This document shows, in pieces, positions 1-6,386 of a stretch of DNA of 17,118 bases (the stretch's first letter is position 1; each line of letters begins with the position of its first letter). The notes under the pieces were generated by a model that saw nothing but the letters and a program-made list of their open reading frames with translations, was not told where the DNA came from and made no database searches. Source of the DNA: CAZLFA01 sp964558665 (GTDB lineage: Bacteria; Desulfobacterota; Syntrophia; Syntrophales; PHBD01); assembly GCA_964558665.1 (NCBI GenBank), contig CAZLFA010000078.1:1-17118 (forward strand), written 5' to 3'. The position numbers were made by a program, and so were the translations under genes.

Positions 1-46
1 TTATGTGTTATTTGATCAACCTTATTTCGGCAATTACTTAAGACGC

Positions 47-601
47 TCAGTATAGCTTGACATTGCTGCCCATTTTTTTCGCAACTGGCGAATGCCATCC
101 CCTGCCGACAGGGTTCTTCTGATTTACGTCTATTATCCTGCTTTCGCCCTTTTCATCCGTGTATTGGGCTGTTCCGCCAAAGGCAAACTCATACCGTATC
201 GGCTGTTTTGGGGTCGGCTCAGTTTTCGTTAGCCGCCAGCCGGGAAACGATTTATTCCAAAAACGAGGGCCTATCACTATGAGCTTCTTTACAAGATTTC
301 CAACCTTCAGAGATGTTATAGATCCCCTTTTATTTGTGATATAGGCTGTGGCGTTTAATATTATGTCAGCTTTGGGCTTAAATGGAGATAAATCATGCGG
401 GTATTTCAGTGCACTTGTGCCTGGCTGTCCATAATATTCATCCGTTACCTGTAGCGGCAGTTGTTCCTCTGCAAGTTCAAGCAGGTTATCCGGTATTATG
501 TTCGCTGTTGCTTTGATTACAATTGTGAAATGGTCACGATTATCAGGCCAAAGAGTATCAAAGCATAACGTCGGGAAGGGTGTGTAGTTTGTGTATTCCA
601 T
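47..601 (-). CDS. DUF2169 family T6SS-associated protein, C-terminally truncated
   Basis: This protein matches the N-terminal part of the DUF2169 family, which is often encoded next to vgrG and is thought to help load effectors onto the T6SS spike. Visible hallmarks are the opening MEYTNYTPFP, a YGxPG-like stretch (YGQPGTSALKYP), KPKADI, then YEFAFGGTA and NPVGRGWHS. I chose the ATG at 601 because it aligns with the usual family start. The ATG at 613 has AAGGAG only one base away, whereas the 601 start is preceded by GAGAG at 5 nt. The gene begins about 18 bp after the vgrG stop, so co-translation is likely. The product is 184 residues, whereas family members normally continue well past the GRGWH motif into an LPNIE-like segment. 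Here a TGA follows GSNVKLY and a second in-frame TAA lies two codons on. A frameshifted or decaying gene is therefore likely, and whether the short product works is unknown. Confidence 0.75.
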   Translation of the reverse strand: MEYTNYTPFPTLCFDTLWPDNRDHFTIVIKATANIIPDNLLELAEEQLPLQVTDEYYGQPGTSALKYPHDLSPFKPKADIILNATAYITNKRGSITSLKVGNLVKKLIVIGPRFWNKSFPGWRLTKTEPTPKQPIRYEFAFGGTAQYTDEKGESRIIDVNQKNPVGRGWHSPVAKKMGSNVKLY

Positions 602-618
602 ATATTCTCTCATTCTCC

Positions 619-2700
619 TTAATTGAGCTTAACCACTTTACCGTTAATTTTAACTTCGCCGGATGCTCCAAGCTCGATGCTTGAGCCGTTAACCTGAATA
701 CTGCCGTCCTTGTTCAAGCAAATGCTTGCATTGCCGCAGGTGATGGTAAATCTGTCACCTGCATTGATGCTGAATTCTTTTCCAACACTTGCATCACGGT
801 CTCCGACAACATGCTCCTTCATATCTGCGCCGACGGCAACAGCCTTCACCAATCCTACTTCCTCAGCCTTGCCCCCCAGCACAAATTCATTCATGGCTGC
901 GCCAACATTGACCAGATAGGCTCCGCCGATGTTCAACTCCTTTGCTGCGCCGATGGTTTCCGCTGAATTGATGTTTACAGTTTCCGTCTTGTTTGCCCCT
1001 ATCGACTCCGTATGATTCGCTCCGACGTTGATGGTTTTGTTCGCACCGATGGTTTCGCTCTGGTTGACGCCGACGGTCTTGGTGCGGTTATTGGCGACGT
1101 TCAGGGTCTCGTCATGGCCGACAGATTGCCCCTTGTCGTTCTTGATGACGATGTTCCAGTCCTTCTCGCCGTGCAGGAATATCTCTTCGCTTCCGGCCTT
1201 GTCCTCGAAGCGCAGTTCGTTGAAGCCGCTGGAATTGGGATAGCTTCTGGTCCTGATCGTGCTTCTCGTCTTATGGTCGGGAAGGCTGTAAAGGGGATTC
1301 CTGTCGCCGTTATAGACGCTGCCTACGATGACCGGCCAGTCGGGGTCGCCATCCATGAAGGCCACCAGCACCTCGTCACCGATGCGGGGCAGAAAAACCA
1401 TGCCCCAGCCGTTTCCACCCCAGCCCTGGGCGCACCGCAGCCAGCAGGAGCTTTTGTCGTCCTTTTTGCCTTTTCTGTCCCAGTGGAACTGGACCTTCAC
1501 CCGGCCGTATCTGTCGGTGTAGATCTCCTCTCCCTGCGGTCCGACAACCACAGCGCTCTGTATGCTGTTTATGAGAGGTTTTTTTATTGTTTTAATCGGA
1601 CGAAAAGGTACACTGTAGGGAATTGCCGTGAAGCGGTTGAAGTAGACTGTTCCCCCTTCATCCGCCTGCTCTTCCAGCACCTGGGTCTGCTCACCCATGT
1701 GTGAAGTCTCTATTATCAGGTATTCCTTGTTGAACGATCGAAAATCATGATCTGAAAGTGTAAACGTACAACCTGCAGCAAGACGCGGGCAATCGCTTGT
1801 ACCCTCAACCTGCTCAGCCAGAGCTTGTGCGGCCTGGAGTTGGGCTTTGGCAAGTTTGTTGCCGCGATCCCCGTTTCCGTACTGACCGGGGTAATCGTAT
1901 ATCTCATACTTTTGCAGTTCCTTATCCTTGCACATATCTTTTGTTTCGAGAGCTGCAGAAGGAATTTTGAAATTGAAATTAGTGTGGACAAATTTACCCG
2001 GCCTGAGTCTCCGGGAAAGGGCGATGCTGCTCACATGTTCCTTGTTTGCATTCATGCCGCTGCCGCCGGCCATGAATATCACTTCCTGGTTTCCTTCTAT
2101 TGCCTTGTGGCATGTCGGCGCATCACCGAATACCATCATGTAACCTTTTTCCGAATGTTCAAAATAATAGAAAATTCCTTCCTCCTGCAGTAACCGGACT
2201 ATGAAGTCCATATCCGTCTCTCTATATTGGACACAGTATCTGCGCCTGTGATCCTTATTTGTCAGCCGAAATTCATAATCATCAGTCTTGATGGCGCTTT
2301 CCTTGAATATCTGTGCGATTATGTCCTGAACATTCAGGTCCTGGAATATGCGGCAGTCTCTCTGCAGGGACAACAGATGCAGAAAGGATACAACCTCGAC
2401 GCGATAGAGATACTTCCGGCCGCTCCTGCCGACCTGCTCAAATTTTCTCACGGCACCGTGAAAGTACCTGTCAACTTCGCCTCCCGATATAGTCAGTACT
2501 GCATCTTTCCCGATCACTTCCTCAGATTTGATTTCATCACGGCCGGCGAGTTTGGCCTCAAGCACGAAAGGTTCTGAAATGCGTTCATATGCGGAAAAAT
2601 TGACAACCTCCATAGCAGCCGTGACACCTGTTATTTCCAGTGTAAAAACCGGCTCCATGCCTCTTTTAAACTTAATTCCGTTTACTATCTCGTCGAACAT
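619..2700 (-). CDS. vgrG: Type VI secretion system spike protein VgrG (TssI)
   Basis: This is a full-length 693-residue VgrG, the trimeric spike that tips the T6SS needle and carries effectors into target cells. The N-terminal gp27-like hub (about residues 20-390) includes YCVQYRETDMDFIVRLLQEE and EGIFYYFEH. A gp5-like OB domain follows, with the family signature TDRYGRVKVQFHWDR, WGGNGWGMVFLPRIGDEV and DGDPDWPVIVGSVYN. The tail from about residue 534 is a needle of short degenerate repeats (TxxVGxN, ESIGANKTE and similar) that should form a triple beta-helix, ending ELGASGEVKINGKVVKLN. There is no extra C-terminal catalytic domain, so this VgrG would carry a separate effector. GGAGG sits 6 nt before the ATG. 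It lies between a probable effector-immunity pair upstream and a truncated DUF2169 gene downstream. No structural T6SS genes are in view. Confidence 0.96.
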   Translation of the reverse strand: MFDEIVNGIKFKRGMEPVFTLEITGVTAAMEVVNFSAYERISEPFVLEAKLAGRDEIKSEEVIGKDAVLTISGGEVDRYFHGAVRKFEQVGRSGRKYLYRVEVVSFLHLLSLQRDCRIFQDLNVQDIIAQIFKESAIKTDDYEFRLTNKDHRRRYCVQYRETDMDFIVRLLQEEGIFYYFEHSEKGYMMVFGDAPTCHKAIEGNQEVIFMAGGSGMNANKEHVSSIALSRRLRPGKFVHTNFNFKIPSAALETKDMCKDKELQKYEIYDYPGQYGNGDRGNKLAKAQLQAAQALAEQVEGTSDCPRLAAGCTFTLSDHDFRSFNKEYLIIETSHMGEQTQVLEEQADEGGTVYFNRFTAIPYSVPFRPIKTIKKPLINSIQSAVVVGPQGEEIYTDRYGRVKVQFHWDRKGKKDDKSSCWLRCAQGWGGNGWGMVFLPRIGDEVLVAFMDGDPDWPVIVGSVYNGDRNPLYSLPDHKTRSTIRTRSYPNSSGFNELRFEDKAGSEEIFLHGEKDWNIVIKNDKGQSVGHDETLNVANNRTKTVGVNQSETIGANKTINVGANHTESIGANKTETVNINSAETIGAAKELNIGGAYLVNVGAAMNEFVLGGKAEEVGLVKAVAVGADMKEHVVGDRDASVGKEFSINAGDRFTITCGNASICLNKDGSIQVNGSSIELGASGEVKINGKVVKLN

Positions 2701-2807
2701 AATCTGCCTCCAAATACTGGATTTATATTAAATAAACTGCCTCTTGCTGTCGTTTTGTTTAATGTTGATCAGCTGCGTCATCCTGCGATCACCTGATTTT
2801 CCGGAAT

Positions 2808-3341
2808 TTATTCAAGGTCGGTGTCTATGGGATGAGTACGCTTTGGTAAAACGCCGATCTGCGACATCAGATGCACAAAACGGCGTCCGTCAAACATGTA
2901 ATAATGTTTTCCGGCATCACCTTTTTTCTCGTTGCGGGCACCGGTATAGATGATCAATCTGCTGTCAATGCGATACTCAATTGGCTCAAAATCATCATCG
3001 TAATCAGTGCCCCAGCAGCAAATAGAAAATGGCACCCCATAGACTTTTCCCGTTTTTGCATCAATTACTCCATCCATTAAACATTCCATTCCGCATCCCC
3101 ATGCAGAATGAATATAGCGGCCGGCAAAGTTGGGTTTTTCTTTGGCGGCTTTCCTCAGTCTTGTTCTGAAAACACGGTTTTCGCGAGTCAGTTTGACAGG
3201 CGCGTTCTTACCCGTGAATCTTTCCGTTACCGGATAATCCTTAAATTGCGGCACTGGGCTTTCCGCCTGAACCCCTGAATTAAACGCGGAGACAAAAGCT
3301 ATGATTACAAGACTAACCTGTAAAACTATTTTACTTTTCAT
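2808..3341 (-). CDS. Secreted cysteine-containing protein, probable periplasmic immunity protein to the adjacent lysozyme-like effector
   Basis: A 177-residue protein with a clear Sec signal peptide (MKSKIV, then a hydrophobic stretch, predicted cleavage after VQA at residue 26). The mature part contains FRTRLRKAAKEKPNFAGRY, WGCGMECLMDGVIDAKTGKVY and SICCWG. Cys83, Cys87, Cys108 and Cys109 could form disulfides, which fits a periplasmic location. I recognise the pattern (PNFAGxY, WGCGxxC, DAKTGKVY) as a recurring uncharacterised proteobacterial family but know no assigned biochemical function. Its ATG overlaps the stop of the lysozyme-like gene (ATGA), so the two are translationally coupled. 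A signal-less peptidoglycan-cleaving enzyme paired with a secreted small protein next to vgrG is the classic T6SS effector-immunity layout. The immunity role is inferred from position and localisation, not from a known domain. Confidence 0.82.
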   Translation of the reverse strand: MKSKIVLQVSLVIIAFVSAFNSGVQAESPVPQFKDYPVTERFTGKNAPVKLTRENRVFRTRLRKAAKEKPNFAGRYIHSAWGCGMECLMDGVIDAKTGKVYGVPFSICCWGTDYDDDFEPIEYRIDSRLIIYTGARNEKKGDAGKHYYMFDGRRFVHLMSQIGVLPKRTHPIDTDLE

Positions 3342-3784
3342 TGTCCGCCATACTCCTTTATGTATATTTCAAAACGCCTTTTAGCCTCGGTCATGCTGAT
3401 TGACGCCTCTTTTGCCCCCGGTAGCGATGTCCATGTTGTGCGCAGGTGCGGAATGGCTTGTTCGATATTTCCATCCTCAATATGTGAAATTGCCTTCTTT
3501 GTTTCAAATTTCCACCGGGCAATCTTATCCTGGGACGTGCGAGAAAAATCATTGGCGACACCCTTATGTTTCGCTTCATCCCAGGTTACCTTTGTGATTT
3601 GATATGCGCCTGCGGCAGTAGATTTTCTGCCCCACTTTTTAACCAGTTTGTTCGGATGCTTGCTCATATCTGTAAACCCGCCTCCGCCGAATATGATCAT
3701 GTAGACGCCATCATCTTCACGCTTATGCTCGGCGTACCGGATTAATTTCAGAAAGGCCTTGACTCTAATTTGCCGAATATCCAT
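3338..3784 (-). CDS. Lambda-endolysin-like lysozyme/transglycosylase, probable T6SS peptidoglycan effector
   Basis: A 148-residue protein that follows phage lambda endolysin R (GH104-type lytic transglycosylase) along its length. Shared blocks are RKAFL-like VKAFLKLIRYAEH, a GG..FTD.S.HP.KLV block (GGGGFTDMSKHPNKLV), KSTAAGAYQI, DFSRTSQDKIA, a GNIEQAI block and TWTSLPGA. Glu19 in RYAEH sits at the position of lambda's catalytic Glu19; lambda has SEGT where this protein has AEHK. It should cleave the glycan strand between MurNAc and GlcNAc. There is no signal peptide, as expected for a T6SS-delivered toxin. I set the start at 3784 because GGAGG lies 7 nt upstream and the match to lambda R begins there; an in-frame extension to 3913 resembles no protein. 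No holin or other phage gene is nearby, which argues against a prophage endolysin. Its stop overlaps the start of the secreted protein downstream. Confidence 0.85.
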   Translation of the reverse strand: MDIRQIRVKAFLKLIRYAEHKREDDGVYMIIFGGGGFTDMSKHPNKLVKKWGRKSTAAGAYQITKVTWDEAKHKGVANDFSRTSQDKIARWKFETKKAISHIEDGNIEQAIPHLRTTWTSLPGAKEASISMTEAKRRFEIYIKEYGGQ

Positions 3785-3831
3785 TAATAATCCTCCCCGG
3801 TAATGTCCTTCATGTGCGGCATTAATCATTC

Positions 3832-3873
3832 CTGAAATTAACCGCATCTTTATGCTGAAATTTGAACGCATCT
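3832..3873 (-). repeat. Imperfect tandem direct repeat, candidate operator
   Basis: CTGAAATTAACCGCATCT (3832-3849) is followed after 5 nt by CTGAAATTTGAACGCATCT (3855-3873), a period of about 24 bp. The pair lies 48-89 bp upstream of the lysozyme-like effector start. Tandem boxes about two helical turns apart in an upstream region suggest a regulator binding site, but no regulator can be named. Confidence 0.45.
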
Positions 3874-4156
3874 GCCTTCGCAATCCGGGCAGGCGAAATC
3901 TTATTTTTCTCAATTAAAAAATGGTCTTGTGATTTTAAAATCGGAAACTGTGATTTGATTGCTGTGAAATGAGAGGAGATGATTTTATTTATGCGGAAAT
4001 CCGTGCCCGGTCAACGCTCAAAAAACACCTGAAAAATACCCGGGTTTTTTAAGGGTTGTGCGGATGGGAGCAGATGATAATTGATTAGTTTGATTGATGA
4101 ACGTGTCGCAGTCATAATGAGGATGACAATTTATCAAGCTATTTGGCACAAACTGG

Positions 4157-4176
4157 ATTCCCGATTACTCGGGAAT
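4157..4176. repeat. dRS3-like hairpin ATTCCC-N8-GGGAAT
   Basis: A perfect 8-bp stem (ATTCCCGA / TCGGGAAT) with loop TTAC, flanked by GG on the left and GAC on the right. It has the ATTCCC-N8-GGGAAT architecture known from Neisseria dRS3 repeats and seen as short intergenic repeats in many proteobacteria. It lies about 60 bp beyond the stop of the PAS-LuxR gene and could act as a transcript 3' end, although there is no U-run. Confidence 0.7.
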
Positions 4177-4238
4177 GACTAACAGGCATAATTAATTGCT
4201 GAAGTGATAATTGAGTATACCTTGGGTATTGCCGGGCG

Positions 4239-5309
4239 TTACATAATCGATCTCAGGTACGTCTGCAGGTTTGCCTTTTTATTTTTCAGTTCCAGCTTTC
4301 TCCTTATGTTATCCCGGTGAAAATCGACCGTTCTGGCGGAGACATTGAGAAGAAGCGAGATGTCCTTGGTGCTTTTCCCCTCCTTGATGAAGTCCGCGAT
4401 CTGAAGCTCCTTCGGCGAGAGATTGAGATGTCTTGATTTCAGGTTACGCAGAAAAGGCGAGATGATCTGATTCAGGTTGGTTTCGATGATGTGAACATAA
4501 TCGGCCTGCTTTGCCGGAGACTTTGTTTCCTTAAGCTTTTCTACATAAGGGAGCACCAGTTCCCGCACGTTGGAGAGTATCTTGTCTTCATGCTCTATCT
4601 TGTCCTGTTCCCGGTGAGAGAGAAGCACTTTGAGCGCGGCGTTGGTTTCTTCCAGACGCAGTGACTTGCCTTTGAGCTCTTTTTCCCGCCGCTTGAGAAT
4701 CTTTTCGATCTGCCTGCGATCTGCAATCTCGCCTCTCAGGACGGTATTGGCTTTCTCCAACTCCCTTGTCCTTTCGCTTACTCTTTTTTCAAGCTGGTCA
4801 TGCGCCAGGCGCAGAGCCTCTTCGGCGCGCTTGCGGGCGGATATGTCGCGCATGATGCCGACGATGCGGCCTGCAGTCTCTTTGCTCCTTTTTACTATCC
4901 TGGCCGATATGGCGCAATAGACGGGAGCCCCATCCTTGTCCTTGAGAACGACCTCGTAATCGTTGACCATGCCGTTCTTTCTGATGAGCTTGAGGTACTC
5001 GTCGCGCTTTTTTGCGTCGGCATATATGTCGTACATAGATTTGCCGATGAGTTCTTCTCTTCTGTATTTCGATATGCGGCTGCAGGAGGGGGAGACTTCG
5101 AGGATTTCACCGGTCGGAGAAATTTCGTAATAGACGTCCTCGATGTTTTCGAGGATGTTCCGGTATTTTTCCTGGATCAACCGGAGTTTTTGGAGAGGTT
5201 CTGCATCACTCTGATGTTTTGCGGATTTTCCTGCTTCTGGCCGCGCTGCGGCTTTTCCCCGGCGCATGGCTGGCTGTTGTCCTTCAATGAATGTATTTTG
5301 TGCGTTCAT
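4239..5309 (-). CDS. PAS domain sensor with C-terminal LuxR-type helix-turn-helix, transcriptional regulator
   Basis: A 356-residue cytoplasmic regulator. A single PAS domain (about residues 45-155) includes ENIEDVYYEISPTGEIL, the YRREELIGKSMYDIY helix and ARIVKRSKETAGRIVGIMRDI. A long charged coiled coil (160-230) follows, then a linker typical of deltaproteobacterial PAS-LuxR proteins (LSNVRELVLPYVEKLK, QIISPFLRNL). The LuxR/GerE HTH (about 293-350) reads LNLSPKELQIADFIKEGKST, then SARTVDFHRDNIRRKL. There are no transmembrane, receiver or kinase segments, so it probably senses a ligand, redox state or partner directly through PAS. I chose the ATG at 5309 because the longer reading to 5483 overlaps mltB by about 140 bp and its extra residues are low-complexity shadow sequence. 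It follows mltB by 35 bp and is probably co-transcribed with it. The ligand and target genes cannot be read from sequence. Confidence 0.88.
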   Translation of the reverse strand: MNAQNTFIEGQQPAMRRGKAAARPEAGKSAKHQSDAEPLQKLRLIQEKYRNILENIEDVYYEISPTGEILEVSPSCSRISKYRREELIGKSMYDIYADAKKRDEYLKLIRKNGMVNDYEVVLKDKDGAPVYCAISARIVKRSKETAGRIVGIMRDISARKRAEEALRLAHDQLEKRVSERTRELEKANTVLRGEIADRRQIEKILKRREKELKGKSLRLEETNAALKVLLSHREQDKIEHEDKILSNVRELVLPYVEKLKETKSPAKQADYVHIIETNLNQIISPFLRNLKSRHLNLSPKELQIADFIKEGKSTKDISLLLNVSARTVDFHRDNIRRKLELKNKKANLQTYLRSIM

Positions 5310-5344
5310 GCACTTCACGGCGGTGCATGAAGATTCAATATGTC

Positions 5345-6274
5345 TTAACTGCGGCGGGTTCGTGCGGCCAGCTTCTTCTGGGTTTTGATTTTGTCTGCTA
5401 CGGCCAGGACGGTTTCGACATAGACGCGGCTGTGATTGTAGGAATAAATGGCGCGACGCTGTTCCTCCCTGCTGTTCTTGCACGTCCAGCCGCCTCTTTT
5501 GCTGAGGTAGCTGGCAATGCTGTAGAGCGCATCTGTCCTGGTGAAGAGATCAACACGCCCGTCCCCGTCGCCGTCAATACCGTAAAGAGATATGTTCGAC
5601 GGCATGAACTGGCAGAGGCCGATGGCGCCGTAAATGGAACCGTTGATCCTGACAGGATCGACGCCGTTTCCGTCCGCATAACGGATGAGGGCCCTGAGCT
5701 CGTTATAGGCCCAGTCGGATTTCTCGCGGCAGCTGTCCTGTGCAAACTGCTCATTTTCGGGCGTGAGAAGTTTTTGGGAAACATAGGGTCGGATCATATT
5801 CAGGTCGGAGGAGAGCGCCATGCTGGCCAGAGAGTTGAAGGCGGCCCTTCTGCCCAGGGTTTTTCCCAGCCTTGTTTCGACCATCATAATGGAAACGACG
5901 ACCTCCTTGGGCACACAGTAGGCGGCCGTGATGTCGTTCAATACGGCATCATTGTTCTTTGCAAAAAGTCTGGCTTCGGCAATGATGTTCGGTCTGAGAT
6001 AGGACCTGTGCACGCGGCGGGTCTGAGCGCAGACCGGTCCGGGTTTTGCGTTGCGCTTTTTGATCATGGCTGTAATCTTGCTGGCCATGATGTCGGGGTC
6101 GTAGTAGATCTCCTGGCGGGCAAAAAGGGAGCGGACGGTGTTTCTGTCGAAACCGTCGGATGCCAGGCGGTTGACGAGCGGCGTCCAGTCGGTCATTGCC
6201 GCGCCGGCCGGTGGAAATAAAAGCATGAATGTTATTGCAGCGACTGAAAGAGCAACCGTTCTACCGATACCCAT
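5345..6274 (-). CDS. mltB: Lytic murein transglycosylase, MltB/SLT family (GH103)
   Basis: This periplasmic enzyme cleaves peptidoglycan glycan strands to 1,6-anhydromuropeptides during wall remodelling. The 309-residue product starts with a signal peptide (MGIGRTVALSV to AGAA, about 26 residues). I see no lipobox Cys, so it may be soluble, unlike E. coli MltB. Catalytic Glu133 lies in MMVETRLGKTLG. Further family motifs are RRAAFNSLASMA, YGAIGLCQFMPSNI (213-228) and a calcium-loop-like IDGDGDGRVDLFTRTDAL (233-250), matching the EF-hand region of E. coli Slt35. It ends in NHSRVYVETVLAVAD and a basic tail. The start at 6274 has GGAGG 5 nt upstream; a longer in-frame reading to 6355 runs through the intergenic repeats and is rejected. 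It sits between kdsD (112 bp upstream) and a PAS-LuxR regulator, all on one strand. It is slightly shorter than E. coli MltB. Confidence 0.92.
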   Translation of the reverse strand: MGIGRTVALSVAAITFMLLFPPAGAAMTDWTPLVNRLASDGFDRNTVRSLFARQEIYYDPDIMASKITAMIKKRNAKPGPVCAQTRRVHRSYLRPNIIAEARLFAKNNDAVLNDITAAYCVPKEVVVSIMMVETRLGKTLGRRAAFNSLASMALSSDLNMIRPYVSQKLLTPENEQFAQDSCREKSDWAYNELRALIRYADGNGVDPVRINGSIYGAIGLCQFMPSNISLYGIDGDGDGRVDLFTRTDALYSIASYLSKRGGWTCKNSREEQRRAIYSYNHSRVYVETVLAVADKIKTQKKLAARTRRS

Positions 6275-6296
6275 GTTCCCTCCTTGGTAACAGGTT

Positions 6297-6319
6297 ATTC
6301 CCCGGCTTGATCGGGGAAT
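6297..6319. repeat. dRS3-like hairpin in the kdsD-mltB gap
   Basis: A perfect stem ATTCCCCG / CGGGGAAT with a 7-nt loop GCTTGAT, followed by CCAGGC. It belongs with the hairpins at 4157 and 6334, which share the GGAT(T)...AATGAC-like flanks. It lies 23 bp upstream of the mltB start codon and, in the mRNA, would fold just ahead of the leader. Confidence 0.7.
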
Positions 6320-6333
6320 CCAGGCAATACCGG

Positions 6334-6356
6334 ATTGTCCGGTCAAGCCGGACAAT
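6334..6356. repeat. Second hairpin of the same repeat family
   Basis: A perfect 9-bp stem ATTGTCCGG / CCGGACAAT with loop TCAAG, flanked by GG on the left and GAC on the right exactly as in the 4157 copy. Two such hairpins only 14 bp apart make a REP/BIME-like pair in the 112-bp gap between kdsD and mltB. There is no U-run, so strong intrinsic termination is unlikely; mRNA stabilisation or a purely repetitive nature are alternatives. Confidence 0.7.
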
Positions 6357-6386
6357 GACAGTAATTTTTTCCGCTTTGTCTTCCCG

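Larger units (their letters stand above)
3785..4238. other. Non-coding interval upstream of the effector operon
   Basis: This 454-bp gap has no convincing gene. It holds the ribosome binding site of the lysozyme-like gene, an imperfect tandem direct repeat (3832-3873), a 12-bp perfect palindrome GATTTTAAAATC (3931-3942), repeated TGTGA(T/A)(T/A)T boxes (3928-3970) and a dRS3-like hairpin (4157-4176). An A-rich to T-rich pair around 4020-4046 could fold weakly, but no plus-strand gene ends there. I could not find a convincing sigma70 promoter for the effector operon, although it must lie in this interval unless a different sigma factor is used. Confidence 0.6.

Noticed and set aside
1012..1704. 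230-residue plus-strand reading frame opposite vgrG
   Set aside because: It is antisense to the conserved OB-domain region of VgrG and has no recognisable protein features.
3338..3784. Prophage lysis gene
   Set aside because: No holin, spanin, tail or integrase genes are nearby; the neighbours are a secreted partner protein and vgrG.
3785..3913. In-frame N-terminal extension of the lysozyme-like gene
   Set aside because: The extra 43 residues span the tandem DNA repeats, are strongly basic and match nothing, while GGAGG and the alignment to lambda endolysin both point to the start at 3784.
4020..4046. A-rich/T-rich pair around CCCGGG as an intrinsic terminator
   Set aside because: The stem is weak and interrupted, and no plus-strand gene ends upstream; on the minus strand it is over 190 bp past the regulator stop.
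5310..5483. Longer start for the PAS-LuxR protein
   Set aside because: It would overlap mltB by about 140 bp on the same strand and yields low-complexity shadow sequence; the ATG at 5309 is better.
5291..6220. 309-residue plus-strand reading frame opposite mltB
   Set aside because: A shadow of mltB produced by its codon usage; no family similarity and no ribosome binding site.
6275..6355. Longer start for MltB
   Set aside because: The extension is a translation of the two intergenic hairpins; GGAGG and the signal peptide support 6274.
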